Below are positions 12,560-25,086 of a stretch of 64,000 nt of DNA, piece by piece. The notes beneath the pieces were generated by a model. That model was not told where the DNA came from. It made no database searches and worked only from the letters and a program-made list of their open reading frames with translations. Both the position numbers and the translations under genes were made by a program. Source of the DNA: Flaccisagitta enflata (Eukaryota; Chaetognatha; Sagittoidea; Aphragmophora); the NCBI GenBank assembly GCA_965153355.1, contig OZ231127.1, positions 95,232,001-95,296,000 of the forward strand, read 5' to 3'. Position 1 is the stretch's first letter, and every line of letters begins with the position of its first letter.

Positions 12560-13001
12560 TCCACTGGTGAAGTATCGTTGTCAGTTTTATCGGGTCTAAG
12601 ATTAGAATTTTATGAGTTTTATCTTTTGAGACGAAATTTTTCAGCGGAATCGCGTTTTGTAAATTGTGTTTGACTTTACTATGACTTCCATTTGAATACG
12701 CTCAAACAATATCTTTGAAAAACACAAAAGAGAGAGGAGAGAAAAAGAGAGAGAGAGAGAGAGAGAGAGAACACAGACAAAAACATAGACAAACACAAAG
12801 CACAGCACAGGCAAGAAGGACGGAGACTCGAACAAACAAGCCCGGCCAGGTGACGATGCGTCCGGACTGTGTCTTTGTGTGTAATGAGCATGTGACACAT
12901 ACTTAGACAGAGATGGACGAACTGACAGATGAAACGACAGAGTAGTAAATGAGGCACTCAAGCATGTTTGTCGATCATTTGAATTCAGTGCAGAATCTCA
13001 C

Positions 13002-13149
13002 CGTGGCCAAAAACAGCCGAGAAACGCGACGTAACGGACGGACGGACAGACGATCAAATGGACGGATGGACGGACGCATGGACGGACGCACGGACAGACG
13101 AACGGACCTTCTCATAGAAATGCTTTCCTGACGGACGCAAAAAAAAATT
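13002..13149 (-). mobile_element. Decayed family A relative, GATGCGT type
   Basis: A GGAC/GGAT array at 13028-13110 is followed by a weak hairpin and an A run. The counterpart 35350-35520 is better preserved and ends AACGCAT...GACGCATC before its A run. It is shared by both copies, so an old insertion. Confidence 0.5.
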
Positions 13150-13519
13150 CGAAGTAGTATAGGAAAGACACGAATAGAGAGACTGGCAGAGAGACAGAAG
13201 AAACGGGAATCTTCTGTTTAAGGCTCAGGCTTAGGTTTAGGCTTGAGCTTAAGCCATCATCTTTCTCGTAAAACAAATCACACCTCGTGAAAGCAACGAA
13301 AACCCGACCAGGAAAATGAAAAGAATGATGATGCGATTGCGCATGCTTAAAAATCATATTCACATTTTATGCTGGGTATTTGGGATAACGGGTGTTCAAA
13401 TAAAAGCTGCGATCGTAATTGGTATAGCTAGAGCTTTGCTTTTTTTTCCTGGGCTTATGTCATGCTTCATAGAGCTTAAAATATATAACTCAGTTTCTTG
13501 CTATTTTGGTATATGAGGA

Positions 13520-13749
13520 GTACAAGATGGAAACTGGGTCTTGGGGTTAGAATTTGGGCCTCGAGGTTGGGATTTAGGCCTCAAGACTGGGATTTAGGCC
13601 TGGAGGCTGGGATATGGGCCTCGAGGCTGAGATATGGGCCAGGAGGCTGGGGGGAGGGGGGGTACGAAGAAGAGGAAGGAGGAGGAGAAAATTCCCCATA
13701 TGTGTGAAAGCATAGGTCATCGACCCCTTCGGAGCCGCTGCCCAAAAAG
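13520..13749. mobile_element. Family B half-element
   Basis: A minisatellite of about 22 bp (GGGATTTAGGCCTCGAGGCT, 13540-13655) is followed by the family B hairpin end: GAGAAAATTCCCCATATG, GCATAGGTCATCGACC, the CGGAGCCG hairpin and GCCCAAAAAGG. The other arm is not recognisable. Counterpart at 35810-36042. Confidence 0.65.
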
Positions 13750-13751
13750 GG

Positions 13752-14097
13752 ACCGACCGACCGACCGACCGACCGACCGACCGACCGACCGACCGACCGA
13801 CCGACCGACCGACCGACCGACCGACCGACCGACCGACCGACCGACCGACCGACCAACCGACCAACCGACCTACCGACCGACTGACCGACCGACCGACTGA
13901 CCGACCGACCGACCGGCCGACCGACCAACCGACCGACCGACCGACCGACCGACCGACCGACCGACCGACCGACCGACCGACCGACCAACCGACCTACCGA
14001 CCAACCGACCGACCGACCGACCGACCGACTAACTGACCGACCGACCGACCGACCGACCAACTGACCGACCGACCGACCGACCGACCGACCGACCGAC
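13752..14097. repeat. (CCGA)n array, interrupted
   Basis: About 346 bp of ACCG tetranucleotides with scattered variants. It joins the family B end directly to a truncated LINE fragment. The frames reading GRSV or PTDR are repeat artefacts. Confidence 0.95.
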
Positions 14098-14661
14098 ATA
14101 TGACCTGAACCAATCCAGGGATGTAACGCCCATCGCAGAAAGTTTGTCAATAAGAATATCCCCGTCAACCGTATCAAAGGCCTTTCTTAAATCAATCATC
14201 ACCATTCCCACCAAATTCCCCTTCTTATTTTCGCCTTTGATATAGTCCACGAGATTGACTAAACAAGTATCGGTAGAAAATCTCTGTCTGAAACCAGACT
14301 GATGTTCGTAAAACAATTTTTTTGAATCTAAATAATCAACTAGTTGGTTATTGACTGCCCTCTCCAGTATTTTTGAAACACTACTCAAAATGGAAACCGG
14401 TCTGTACTTCCCGGGGTCCAATCTTGACCCCTTCTTAAAAAGCGGGATAACTTTTGCCTGTTTTAAGCCGGAGGGGACAGTTTCTGTAAGAATAGAAAGG
14501 TTTATAATGTGCTTAATCGGCCCAGCAAGAAATTCAGCACCATCATGTAAAAAACGCGGAGAAATGTCGTCTAAGCCGGTGCTTTTGTGTGGACTAAGTG
14601 AAAGCAATTCCTTTTTAACAAAGTGATGCCTTTGACAGACACTAATTCTTGGTCCCTTCAA
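14098..14661 (-). pseudogene. LINE (non-LTR retrotransposon) reverse transcriptase fragment
   Basis: An open minus-strand stretch of about 188 codons shows reverse-transcriptase features in order: KSTGLDDISPRFL near the start, KVIPLFKKGSRLDPGKYRPV, then VSKILERAV, HQSGFRQRFSTDTCL, and MIDLRKAFDTVD, which carries the first catalytic aspartate of the palm. The YADD-type motif and everything after it are missing because the frame runs straight into the (CCGA)n array after SLDWFRS. The endonuclease is also absent. The motifs fit a jockey/CR1-like clade; exact assignment needs a database search. It cannot be functional. A second copy with more 5' sequence lies at 36335-37418. Confidence 0.85.
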
Positions 14662-15348
14662 CCTATTTTCTTTTATTTTCTATGTTGGCTACACCAGTAA
14701 TCCGCCTATAACATAAAAAAAAAAATGATAGTCCCTTGAAATCCGTTGGAGCGGAATTCAAGTGTATGTATATGAAACCCACCATGCATCGGTCATGTTG
14801 AAGCGCATTTAGTCATTGAGCAGAGACAGTGATGCAAAAACTGCTTAAAAGTTAAAACAGACCCAAAAAGTCCAAATAAGCGGTGTAACCGACAGAAGGA
14901 CAGACTGACAGACCGACCGACTGAAAAACGGACCAACATAGCGGGTAACTGAATCACTTACACGCAATTAATAACTTAAGGCATCAAATGTCAGCTAAAA
15001 AGCGTAAAAAGAAAAAAAAAGAACACAACATTAGAAAGGCATTTAAAAAATCAGCCACCATCTTCCGCAACGAGGCTAAAAGAGGATTGGCTGTAACGAC
15101 ATCGTTAATACGGAAAGACGATCCTTAATCACCCCATCAATTACGGAACAACACTGAATAGCGAACAAAAGCAAGAAAGACACTCCCTTTTTTGATGGGT
15201 GAATGATACTGGGTGATGGGTGATGGATACTGAATGATGGGTAGATAAACGTAAAGCCACGAGTGAAGACAATCTAACGCTAGTACTTGATATACCTGAT
15301 CCTAGAATCTTTTTGTCTGAAGGAGAAAAATTGCCCGTCTACAAGACG

Positions 15349-15387
<39 letters not shown>

Positions 15388-15640
15388 TTTCCGTTTCTTC
15401 AATTAACTTCCGTTCTATAACATTTGCAAGTGCATGTATAAATATCGAATCGACATGAGACATCGAAAGTACCAGGCCCCTGGCGCGGCTGTATCCGGCT
15501 TATGTCGATAACACTAATTTTAAGACATGCGATGTTTAATGAAAAGAAAAAGATTTTGCAGCGTATTGACTGACTTTAAGAAGATCTACAGACATGAAAT
15601 TTCGAATAGAATTTGGAGCTCACGATATCAACATCAATAC
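14662..15640. other. Spacer between duplication copies, no gene seen
   Basis: Single-copy-looking sequence with a short GACAGACCGACCGAC patch at 14895-14935, a GATGGGTGAT-type repeat at 15195-15245 and a (GT)n tract at 15346-15386. Confidence 0.5.
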
Positions 15641-15644
15641 CCCC

Positions 15645-15710
15645 TCGGTGTGCATTCGGTAGGGGGTCCGTCTCACAAGCGAGGCCTTTGTTCAATCGAC
15701 TTTTAAAACA
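15645..15710 (+). repeat. tRNA-like sequence, possible SINE head or tRNA pseudogene
   Basis: The order GGTGTGCATTCGGTAGGG, then GTCCGTCTCACAAGCGAG, then GGCC and TTGTTCAATCGAC resembles a tRNA: an A-box-like region, an anticodon stem with loop CTCACAA (CAC, valine-like) and a B-box-like GTTCAATC. The acceptor stem and D arm do not pair well, so a functional tRNA is unlikely. Not checked by covariance model. Confidence 0.35.
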
Positions 15711-15948
15711 TTAATAGCATTTTCGTCTTTAAACCTTCCGCTTCATATGAAAGAGCTTTAGTCAAGTATATGTTGCCGGATAGGCCTGTCAGTCAGTCGG
15801 ACCATACGTCCGTCCCTCACTCGGTTCGCGGACCCGTGATATTTTTTGTCTGGTGGTTTTCACATCAAAGCCCCTGCCCAACCGTCCGTGACTGGGTGAC
15901 TGTGTATTCAATTCTGTCTCGCTGGTGAAAAGTGGCTCATATTAGAAG

Positions 15949-16086
15949 AACAAGGCCGGATACACGGCTACCTTAGTCGCAAGCGGGTGGGCAGGGGCGG
16001 CGAAAAAAAGCAAAGTGTGACCGACCGACGGACCGACCAACAGAAGGACAGAGCGGGTTGTAGAGTCGCGTGCACGCGACTAAAAA
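15949..16086 (-). mobile_element. Family A hairpin element, AGTCGCG subtype
   Basis: On the minus strand: T run, palindrome AGTCGCGTGCACGCGACT, CTCTACAACCCGCTCTGTCC, a short GGTC array, TGCCCACCCGC, and the 3' hairpin GCCGTGTATCCGGC plus CTTGTT. It is a short copy of about 138 bp. The internal site (AGTCGCAAGC) has drifted from the palindrome. Confidence 0.8.
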
Positions 16087-16254
16087 GAAGGGTCTAGGTA
16101 GATGCTTGGGGCCAGAATAAGTTATTATTGGGAATTTCGTATTTGACTAACTTACATTTCATTTTTGTGGTCACGAGCTCGACTCAGCTCGTCACTCCGG
16201 CCTTTGTTCTGCCTCAACCTTAAGGTACAACGGCCCTGCCAATGTTCAGACCAA

Positions 16255-16460
16255 GAGTGTGTGTGTGTGTGTGTGTGTGTGTGATGTCAGCGTAGCTCCC
16301 ATTCACGTCTTTCACATTCTAATGCATAGTCAGTAAGCACTCTTTCGCGTTCTGCCTTTTCAATTCTAACATGGAGGTCTTTGGATCTTCCTTCTCCCGA
16401 TGGGAAATCAGTCGCTGATGTCTTTAGATTATCACACCACCTTCTTCCAAATCTCTTTCT

Positions 16461-16492
<32 letters not shown>

Positions 16493-16890
16493 TTCTTCTT
16501 CTTCTTCTTCTTCGTCTTCTTCTTCTTCTTCTTCTTCTTCTTCTTCTTCTTCATCTTCTTCTTCTTCTCTTCTTCTTTTATTTTTTTCTTCACCTTATTC
16601 CTCTTCTGTTTCTTCTACTTCTTCTTCTTCTTCTCTTCTCTTCTTCTCCACTCTTTCTCTTCCTTTCTCATCTTCCTTTTCTCTCTCTCTCTTCTTCTCT
16701 TCTTCATTTTCTACTTCTTCTACTTCTTCTACCTCTTCTTCTTCTACTTCTTCTTTTTCTTTTTCTTTTTCTTTTTCTTTTTCTTTTTCTTTTTGCTTCT
16801 TCTACTTCTTCTACTTCTTCTACCTCTTCTTCTTATTCTTCATCTTCACCTTCTTCTTCTTCCTCTTCATCTTCTCCTTCTCTTTTCCTC
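16255..16890. repeat. (GT)n and (CTT)n arrays
   Basis: GT repeats at 16255-16282, then long TTC/CTT tracts with TTTTTC hexamers at 16448-16890. Poly-Leu and poly-Phe frames here are artefacts. Confidence 0.9.
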
Positions 16891-17541
16891 GGCTTTCCTC
16901 AGATCTAACTCCTTCAATTGTTACACCTCATTCCTCCGACCCACTCCCCCCTCACGTGACATCCCCGCCCATAGCCCTCAAACCTAGTCACCAGAAACAA
17001 GGTTCACGTTTGATTTCTTAACTCTTTCCGTCTTCAAGAATCTGATCTTTGTAATTTGCATAAAGGATGAAACCAGAAATTACTTTCCTTTGCTCTTCTC
17101 TGCTTTTCTTTTCTCTCCTCCGTTCTTTCTCCGCTTTTCTTTGCTTTAATCTGCTTTTCTTTGACTTTTGCCATCATGATGATGTGAGAACTGAGAAGAC
17201 TTCTCGTTAATGAAATCGGATGCCATTTCAATCAACAGATGTCATTCACACTTAACTTTTTGAGTTGAAAAGTTTGCATGAATTTGGTTCATTTTCCATA
17301 ATTAAACGACATACAAATCTGCTCGATGAATGGAATTAACAAATCTGGGTTGACTTAGCCTGATGAATTTGCCCTTTAACAAGTATTCAAACTTGATGGG
17401 TCCACACACCGATTTCACCTTTCGTTACCATATAACCATATTCATTGTCCCCAGTAATGCAAATCGCGATGTACCTGTCCCACTGTGTGAATCAATCGTC
17501 TTTTTCACTACCGTCACCGTGTCACACGTTTCCATCAAGCA
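16891..17541. other. Non-coding spacer
   Basis: AT-rich with TCTTTGCTTTT-type pyrimidine tracts at 17090-17165. No gene recognised. Confidence 0.4.
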
Positions 17542-17543
17542 GA

Positions 17544-17893
<350 letters not shown>

Positions 17894-18021
17894 GTTTTGG
17901 CTTTATGTTGTTCCAAATTGTAATTTTCATTCTTTGATGTCAAGATCTCTTTTCTTCTATTTCTTCCTCCCCTTCCAAACATCCGTGAATGTTTTGTTTC
18001 TTTTCTCACTGAATTTCCTTG

Positions 18022-18253
18022 TTTTTAGTCGCGTGCAACGCGACTCTACACTCCGCTTTGTCGGTCCGTCCGTCGGTCCGTCCGTCCGTCGGTCCGTCCG
18101 TCCGTCCGTCCGTCCGTCCGTCCGTCACACTTTACTTTTTTGGCGTTATTGGGGTTTTTGGCCATACTGCTGCTGCCCAAATGCTTCACTGACCTCAATT
18201 ATGGCCCCTGCCCACCCGCACGCGACTGAGGTAGCCGTGTATCCGGCCTTGTT
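18022..18253 (+). mobile_element. Family A hairpin element, full-length reference copy
   Basis: This is a good example of the intact structure. A T run precedes the palindrome AGTCGCGTGCAACGCGACT (18027-18045), then CTCTACACTCCGCTTTGTCG, a GTCC/GGTC array (18063-18125), TCACACTTTACTTTTTTGGC, TGCTGCTGCCCAAATGC, TGCCCACCCGCACGCGACTG (the internal site matching the palindrome) and the 3' hairpin GCCGTGTATCCGGC with CTTGTT. It has no coding capacity. Confidence 0.85.
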
Positions 18254-18504
18254 TCAAGACTTCCCTCTTAGACATGTTTCCCTACTGTAAAGCAGATGAT
18301 TCTCCACGGGCTAATGATGGAAAAGTGATGAAATACGTTAAGCTGACTTATCCTATGTACATATATCCATATGAATTTGATGATCAGGTTATTTGAAGTC
18401 AAGGCGTGTTTTTGTCACGTCTTCGCGCATGAACCACCACAAGGTCATCCCAAGGTCGAAGAATGTGACTTCCAAGACCCGATACAGCCCAAAATTCGGA
18501 TATT

Positions 18505-18506
<2 letters not shown>

Positions 18507-18567
<61 letters not shown>

Positions 18568-18630
18568 CAAAGAAAGACACAGAGAGAGAGACAGAGAAAG
18601 ACACAGAGAGAGAGACAGAGACAGAGATAG
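18507..18630. repeat. (GA)n and GACAGA repeats
   Basis: GA dinucleotides grade into AGACAC/AGACAG repeats. Confidence 0.9.
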
Positions 18631-19330
18631 AAAAGATAAAGGTCCTAAACCTGGTAAGGAAGATGATGATGGATGATATTGACGGGAAAGATAAGGAGGG
18701 TGTCAATGAATGAAGTTGAGGCTGAGGATGGAGATCCTGGATGGAGATCCTGGATGGTGATGGATGGTAAAGAGACGATTGTGATTGACAATTTGAGTAG
18801 GAGTGATGGGGATGGAACAAGGACATATGGTATAGGGGTAGGTGGAATAGATGGCAGTGTCGATGTTGATGATGGCGATGAGCAATATCAGTGGGGAAGA
18901 TAAGCTGCTGGTTAGTGAAAAGGCAAGGATTGGGGAAAGTTATCGTAGTGATAAGGAGCCAATGATAGTTGACAAAGGAGCTAATGATAGTTGACAAAGG
19001 AGCTTATGATGATTGACAAAGGAGCTAATGATGGTTGACAAAGGCTTAAAAGAACATCTGAGTCATCAGAGATTCACCGATGAGCACTTTGTTGCGTCGT
19101 GGTCCCTGCCCAATGGCCGAAAAAGCTTCTACATCACTGCCCCCGCCCTGCCACACCCGATTTTTGGCCGTAACGCTGATAAATGTTCATGCAAAATCGG
19201 GGACAGTGACAAGCATAAAGATAATCCGTGGCAACGCCATTGTATTCTGTTCAGTAGGCAGTATTTTGACGCTCTGCAGAAAGCTTTAAGATGTCAAGAT
19301 AGACGATGGAGAATATAGAATGTAAGTCGC
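18631..19330. other. Non-coding spacer with small local repeats
   Basis: GGATGATG-type and GAGCTAATGATAGTTGACAA repeats (18950-19035). The 101-codon frame at 19013-19318 starts in that repeat and shows no domain. No gene recognised. Confidence 0.4.
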
Positions 19331-19898
19331 GGATTTTTTTAACTTCATATCTCAGTAACATTTTGAATAGATATAGATAGCGATAAACGCCAAAAGATAC
19401 AATATCTAGTAACGCGTGGTTCCAATTTCGTTGAGGCCCACCACCATCCCAATCCCCACACGCACAAACACAATCACAACCGTGGCAAAATAAACACACT
19501 TTTTGACAGGTAGGTCATGGAATATGGAAGGACGGACGAACAAACGGGCGGAGTGACGGACGGATGGACGGATGGACGGATGGAGGGATGGATGGATGGA
19601 CGGGTGGATGGATGGATGGATGGACGGGCGGATGGATGGATGGATGGATGGATGGATGGATGGATGGATGGATGGATTTTTTTAATTTCATATCTCAGTA
19701 ACATTTTGAATAGATCTAGATAGCGATAAACGCCAAAAGATACAATATCTAGTAACGCGGGGTTCCATTATCGTTGAGGCCCACCACCATCCCAATCGCC
19801 ACACGCACAAACACAATCACAACCGTGGCAAAATAAACACACTTTTTGACAGGTAGGTTATGGAATATGGAAGGACGGACGAACAAACGGGCGGATGG
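19331..19898. repeat. Tandem duplication (343-bp offset) with (GGAT)n
   Basis: 19331-19555 is repeated at about 19674-19898, including CATATCTCAGTAACATTTTG, GGCCCACCACCATCCCAATC and GGTAGGTCATGGAATATGG. The copies are joined by a GGAT/GGAC array (19557-19676) and followed by another GGAT tract (19890-19945). Confidence 0.9.
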
Positions 19899-20044
19899 AT
19901 GGATGGATGGACGCGCGGATGGATGGATGGATGGATGGATGGATGTAAGGACAGACAGATGGACGGACGGATGAACGGACAGTAATGCATGAACAGATGG
20001 TCAGACAAGAGGAAAAGAAATGAATTAAGAATGAAAGACAGAAA

Positions 20045-20061
20045 GAAAAAAAAAGAAACAG

Positions 20062-20136
<75 letters not shown>

Positions 20137-20352
20137 AAAAAAGAAAGAAAGAAAGAAAAAAAGAAAGAAAAAAAGAAAAATCGGACAGGCAGACAGACAG
20201 ACACAGATAGACAGACAGACAGACAGACTGACTGACTGACAGACAGAGAGGCAGATACAGAATTCAGAAGGGAATTTTCACAGATAGGAATCCTTCCAAT
20301 ATGCCGATATTCCTCAATGGCGTCAAAAGAACTTGTCAACCCACCGTAAGAA

Positions 20353-20413
<61 letters not shown>

Positions 20414-20420
20414 CTTGTTA
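20045..20420. repeat. (GAAA)n, (GACA)n and (GA)n arrays
   Basis: GAAA at 20052-20180, GACA/GACT at 20186-20250 and GA at 20355-20416. Confidence 0.95.
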
Positions 20421-20489
20421 CTCTGAGCCTCATTTTCGTTGACGCCCAAAATAGTTGGAGTCATTTTTGTCAGCGGAAGTTGACAAACT

Positions 20490-20775
20490 TTGTGTCGCGG
20501 AGGATAGGGTGTCAACGGTGCCAGGAAGCTGTGTGCGTCGTAGGTAAAGGGTATAAGCGGTGCCACGCCGTAGGGACAGGGTATTGGAGGTGCCAGTGAT
20601 CTGTATGCGTCGCGGGTAAAGGGTGTCAATGGTGCCGCATCGCAAAGAAAGGGTCTCAGCAGCGCAGGGTCACGAATAAAAGGCGTCAGCGGTGCCACAC
20701 AGAAGGAACATGGTGTCAGCGGTGCCAGAAAGATGTACAGGCCAGCAGTACCAAGGACGCGATACCAGCAGTGCC
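20490..20775. repeat. Degenerate minisatellite GGTGTCAGCGGTGCCA
   Basis: Irregular tandem units of about 30-45 bp sharing GGGT(G)TCAGCGGTGCCA, about seven copies. Confidence 0.75.
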
Positions 20776-20814
20776 AGGAGCGAATTTGTTGCGCAAGGGA
20801 GCTTATTGGTCTTT

Positions 20815-20910
20815 AGATGGGTCCTCGCATCTCTATTTTTTTAAGCGGATGTGTCCGTAGGTCTGTAATTCTGTAGGTCCATAACGCGATAATTTCTCGA
20901 CACGATTTTG
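20815..20910 (+). mobile_element. Decayed family A 5' half
   Basis: TTTAGATGGGTCCTCGCATCTC resembles the AGATGCG-type terminal palindrome and is followed by GTCCGTAGGTCTGT repeats. No 3' end is visible. It sits just left of duplication copy 2. Confidence 0.45.
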
Positions 20911-21025
20911 AGATTATTCTATTGATTTCTACATTTCTTCTATCAAAAGAGGTCGCATCTATTGGAAATCTCTTGACCTTGTTAAGGTAGGTTTGAGAGC
21001 TCTGAACAAAAGTCAGAACATTTTA

Positions 21026-21965
21026 CAGGGTCTTCAATCTCGACTGGGAAAAAGTGTTAAGCTTTTGCTCTCAGCTGCTTCTTCTCACTAGTCTGGAATT
21101 TGTTTTGTTTTATAGTACTATGTTTGACGTTTTTTGTGTCAAAATTTCATTAATCTGTGTTAAATGCTTTGACCACAACATCAATTTTAAGAAAAACAAG
21201 CATTTTCAGATAAAAAAAGAGACATTCTTTTTCAATGTTTCACATTCATCCAATGAAAAAATCATAGCAAAATCCATGACGATTTTAAAGTTCTTTTAAA
21301 GATCTTCAAAATGGGACCATGCTGGATGTTGTAGCTTTATTCGCTTAGAAATGATAAAGAGATAAAGAGTAGATGGTCAAGACTAAAAAAGCCACATTGA
21401 AAAAGTGTTTTGTTCTTTTGTTAGTTCATAAAAATAGAAAAATTCCTTATGAACTTTTTTTTCAAGGTATTTTTAAGATTTTGAATTTTCATCCAAGACC
21501 AATCCCAGATCTTGTAATCTAAAACTGTTGTTAGATTGTCAAAGGAATTACTTTATCAAAATCCCCTTGAATAGCAAAGAATTAAAATTAATATGGTAAT
21601 GCTTTGATCTATTCTTGTGCCATTTCTAAACGAATGTGCTAGAATCATTAGGTAAGACTGTCAGATTTGAAAGATCTTTTGAAGATCTTTCAAACGGCCA
21701 TGGATTTTTTATATTTTATATTGTCAGATCAGCAGAAATAAGCTAAATAAGTTGTCTACTTTTTTTTTGCCATGGTTATAGCCACAAATACTTATTTTAC
21801 TTTAAATTAATGTTGTAGACAAAATATTTGACACAGACCAGTGAAATTTTGACATGAAAAACGTCAAACATAGTACTATAAAAGAAAATAAATTCCAGAC
21901 TAGTGAGAAGAAGCAGCTGAGAGCAAAAGCTTAACATTTTTTCCCAGTCGAGATTGATGACCCTG
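21026..21965. mobile_element. TA-flanked TIR element, 940 bp, long inverted repeats
   Basis: The ends are CAGGGTCTTCAATCTCGACT and the inverse of CAGGGTCATCAATCTCGACT. The inverted repeats run about 165 bp at roughly 90% identity. TA flanks both sides (21024-21025, 21966-21967), and copy 1 has the empty site with one TA near 362. The two similar short frames inside are just the two TIRs read outward. It is non-autonomous and Tc1/mariner-type by target site. Core motifs related to TTTCTAAACGAAT lie near 21340 and 21630. Confidence 0.9.
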
Positions 21966-21967
21966 TA

Positions 21968-24095
21968 ATCATTTTCAATTGGTTTCCTCTGACAAGCATT
22001 CAATAAGATCAAGAAAGGACGTTCCGAGGGATTCACAGGCCAGGCGCGCTTTTTCTTCTTTCCTTCCGAGTAGCATCTATTTTTCCTTGAGATCTTCTGA
22101 CTTGTATATCATATTGTTGTCAAACCGCGAGGGAAAAAAATTCGAGCCCAAAGTTAGGGCCCCAAACGAATATTCATATGCCTTGGTCATGTTACATTCT
22201 TCCATATCTTTAAAGCGATGTGAGGAGCTTATTTGCATATTGCAGTCGCAAGGTTTCTCTCTCACATTTAAAACAATGTAATGTTGCTTGCGATTTCTCA
22301 CCATGTAACCTTATTATATGTTGCAGCCCTAAGAGTCCTAGGAGTCTCAACATCAAAGTTTACAATCCATTATTGTTCTGAATGAATGGGTCAAGATTTG
22401 ATACGGTGTTTAACCTCAAACCTTCCGGATCTTTAGACGGCGGGGGGCCTATCCCGCCCGGAAATTGCAAGTTAACCGGGGTGAACATAAAAGCAAATCA
22501 TGGTAAATGAAATGAACAAACTTCTTGTTTCTCCCCCTTTTTCTATGCCCTTCCTCTTTTTCTTTTCTTTTCTTATCTTCCATCTTCCTCTTCCTCTTCT
22601 TCTGCTTCTTCATCTTCTTCTTCTTCTTCTCCATCTTCTTCTTCTTCTTCGATCTTCTGAGACGCCCATATCAATCCGAGTAGCGCCACTACTCGCTACT
22701 CCCTAAAAAGCACGCCTGTGACATCAGCAATGTCCTCGTTGCTACAAGTAACAGCACTAAAAAAGACGCCAGTTTCGCTACTGTTGCCAAAAAGAAAAAT
22801 TGTATGCAACCATTCCAATGATAACGATTTTTTTTTCTCGCTATTTTGAGACCTGGACGATGACGTGCGTGAAAGAATAAGAATCACTTAGCCTGTCTGT
22901 CAAAGAACCTTTAACATCTTTGACTTAAAGAAACAAGGAACTATGTTGAAATCTCGGCAAGCAAGACTGCTAGGTTATTTATTCTTCTGTCCAGGTCTTC
23001 CTTGATTCCTTGGTCCAGAACTTTACAGAGAAATGCGTTTATAGAATAATTCACATTTGAAAATAAAAACAACATTCAGTCAAGTAGAAAAGGAAGAAAC
23101 GTCAATTAATTCACATGCAAAACAAGTAATACACTTTCAGTCAAGTAGAAATACACATTCAGTGATACACATACAACAGTAATACAAATACAATTACGAA
23201 TTCACATACAATGATAATACACCTTCAGCCAACTAGAAAAAAAAAAGAAACAGCACTTAATTCACATGCAAAAGGAGTGATACACGTCGAACAAAAATGC
23301 AGGAAATTAAAAAGATTCAACAAATTCCAGAGAGACCATTTCAAACTCTATCTCTCAATTCACCTTTCTTTCTTCTTTGTCCTTATTTTCATCTTCTTCC
23401 TTATCCAGAAATAAAAAGTTCATTTCACCTTTCTTTCTTCTTTGTCCTTATTTTCATCTTCTTCCTTATCCAGAAATAAAAAGTTCATAACGTTTGGGTC
23501 ATAACCCCGACTGCAGAATACACGGACATATAAACAGACAGATATAAATACAATGCATTACATACCCATCCCTTTAAAGACGCATCTCCGTTTCTGAGCA
23601 CAATTACAAATTACAATTACAATTACGAAACCGATTTCGGGTGAAAAAATCCCCCATAAGAAGGAAAACGCAGAAAAACATCCAAGGGTTGCAGGTGGTC
23701 AGCAGTATCCTGACATTTCTTGGTACAGTTGTAACTGGCTGTAACTATTTCCCTTCTCTAATGGATGCAAATTCAGAGTCCCCTTCATTTTGTTATTGGC
23801 TGAAATAGAATTCCGCCTGGACAGTAGATATTCTAATGTTATGTATTAGGGTGAATAAGTGCCAAGAAACGATAAGTAGTCTTACTAATCTATAGTAAAA
23901 ACGATGTACTCACATAAACTATGTGCTACTCCGACTCCCCTTCACGCCGTTTCGCTGCAACTCTAAGCACAAAGCGACTCCACCACTTCATTTAGAAACC
24001 TAGTGTGGCAAACGAAATCGGCTTCCACCTACAATATTCAGAATGCCAACGTTGTAAAGAGGATTAACACTCATGGTTCCACGATGACAACAAGA
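21968..24095. other. Non-coding part of duplication copy 2
   Basis: Matches 363-3077 minus the private copy 1 elements. It includes TTC-rich tracts (22540-22660, 23360-23475). The three copy 1 insertions have their empty sites here (about 22762, 22790, 23900). Confidence 0.6.
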
Positions 24096-24137
24096 ACAAC
24101 AAGAACAACAACAGCAACAATAACAACCTCGACGTTC

Positions 24138-24192
<55 letters not shown>

Positions 24193-24344
24193 CTAAATAA
24201 ATAAATAAATAAATAAATAACAAATAACAATGACAACAAATCAGCACAGGCAACGCACAACGACAACAACTAAACCAATAACAAATACACCATAACGACA
24301 ACAATAACAATAAACAACAATAACAACAATAACAACAAATAAAC

Positions 24345-24407
<63 letters not shown>

Positions 24408-24980
24408 CCCACGCTGCTTGAGACACGAAACGTTTTCTGCGACAGGTTCCATGAATGACAGCCTCTCATATTTTTCCATTTTTAGAGGAAACAAACACAA
24501 TTTTACATTGTTTGACAAAAACGTGACTGACCCGAAAGGTCAGCAAAAATTGTTAGACAAAGCAGCACGACAATGACGAAGAGAAGAAGAAGAAGAAGAA
24601 GAAGAAGAAGCAGAAGAAGAAGAAGAAGAAGAAGAAGAAGAAGATAATAGTTAATAAAGCAGAATAATAGCTAATATAATAATAATAATAAGATATTTAT
24701 AAAGATGAAGAAGACAAAGTAACTGAAGAAGAAGAGAAGATGAGAAAGAAGAAGAAGAAGAAGAATAAAGAAGAAGAAGAAGAAAGAAGAACAAGAAGAA
24801 GAAGAAGAAGAAGAAGAAGAAGAAGAAGAAGAGGCTGAAAAAGAAAAAGTAAAAGAAAACGAAAAAGAAAATGAGAAAGGAGAAGAAAAAAAGTAGAGGA
24901 AATGGAAGAAACGGAAAAAGAAAAAGAAAAGAAAAGGAAAAGAAAAAGAAAATGAAAAAAGAAAAGACTATGTGTAAATC
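24096..24980. repeat. (AAC)n, (AAAT)n and (GAA)n arrays
   Basis: AAC tracts 24136-24193 and 24343-24406, an AAAT tract at 24195-24220 and GAA/GAAAA tracts 24582-24980. These are homologous to 3078-4200 but differ in length and interruption. Confidence 0.95.
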
Positions 24981-25086
24981 AGAAAGCCACAACCAGTAAC
25001 AACAAATATTTTTTTAGCGCCAATGGTAATGCCTACGGCATCTTTCCAAGAGGTGGGAGGAGGTGACAAATTTCCCTGGAGCTTGT

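Noticed and set aside
19013-19318. 101-codon frame in the spacer
   Set aside because: It starts inside a small tandem repeat, shows no domain, and its middle resembles degenerate TGCCC-type element sequence.
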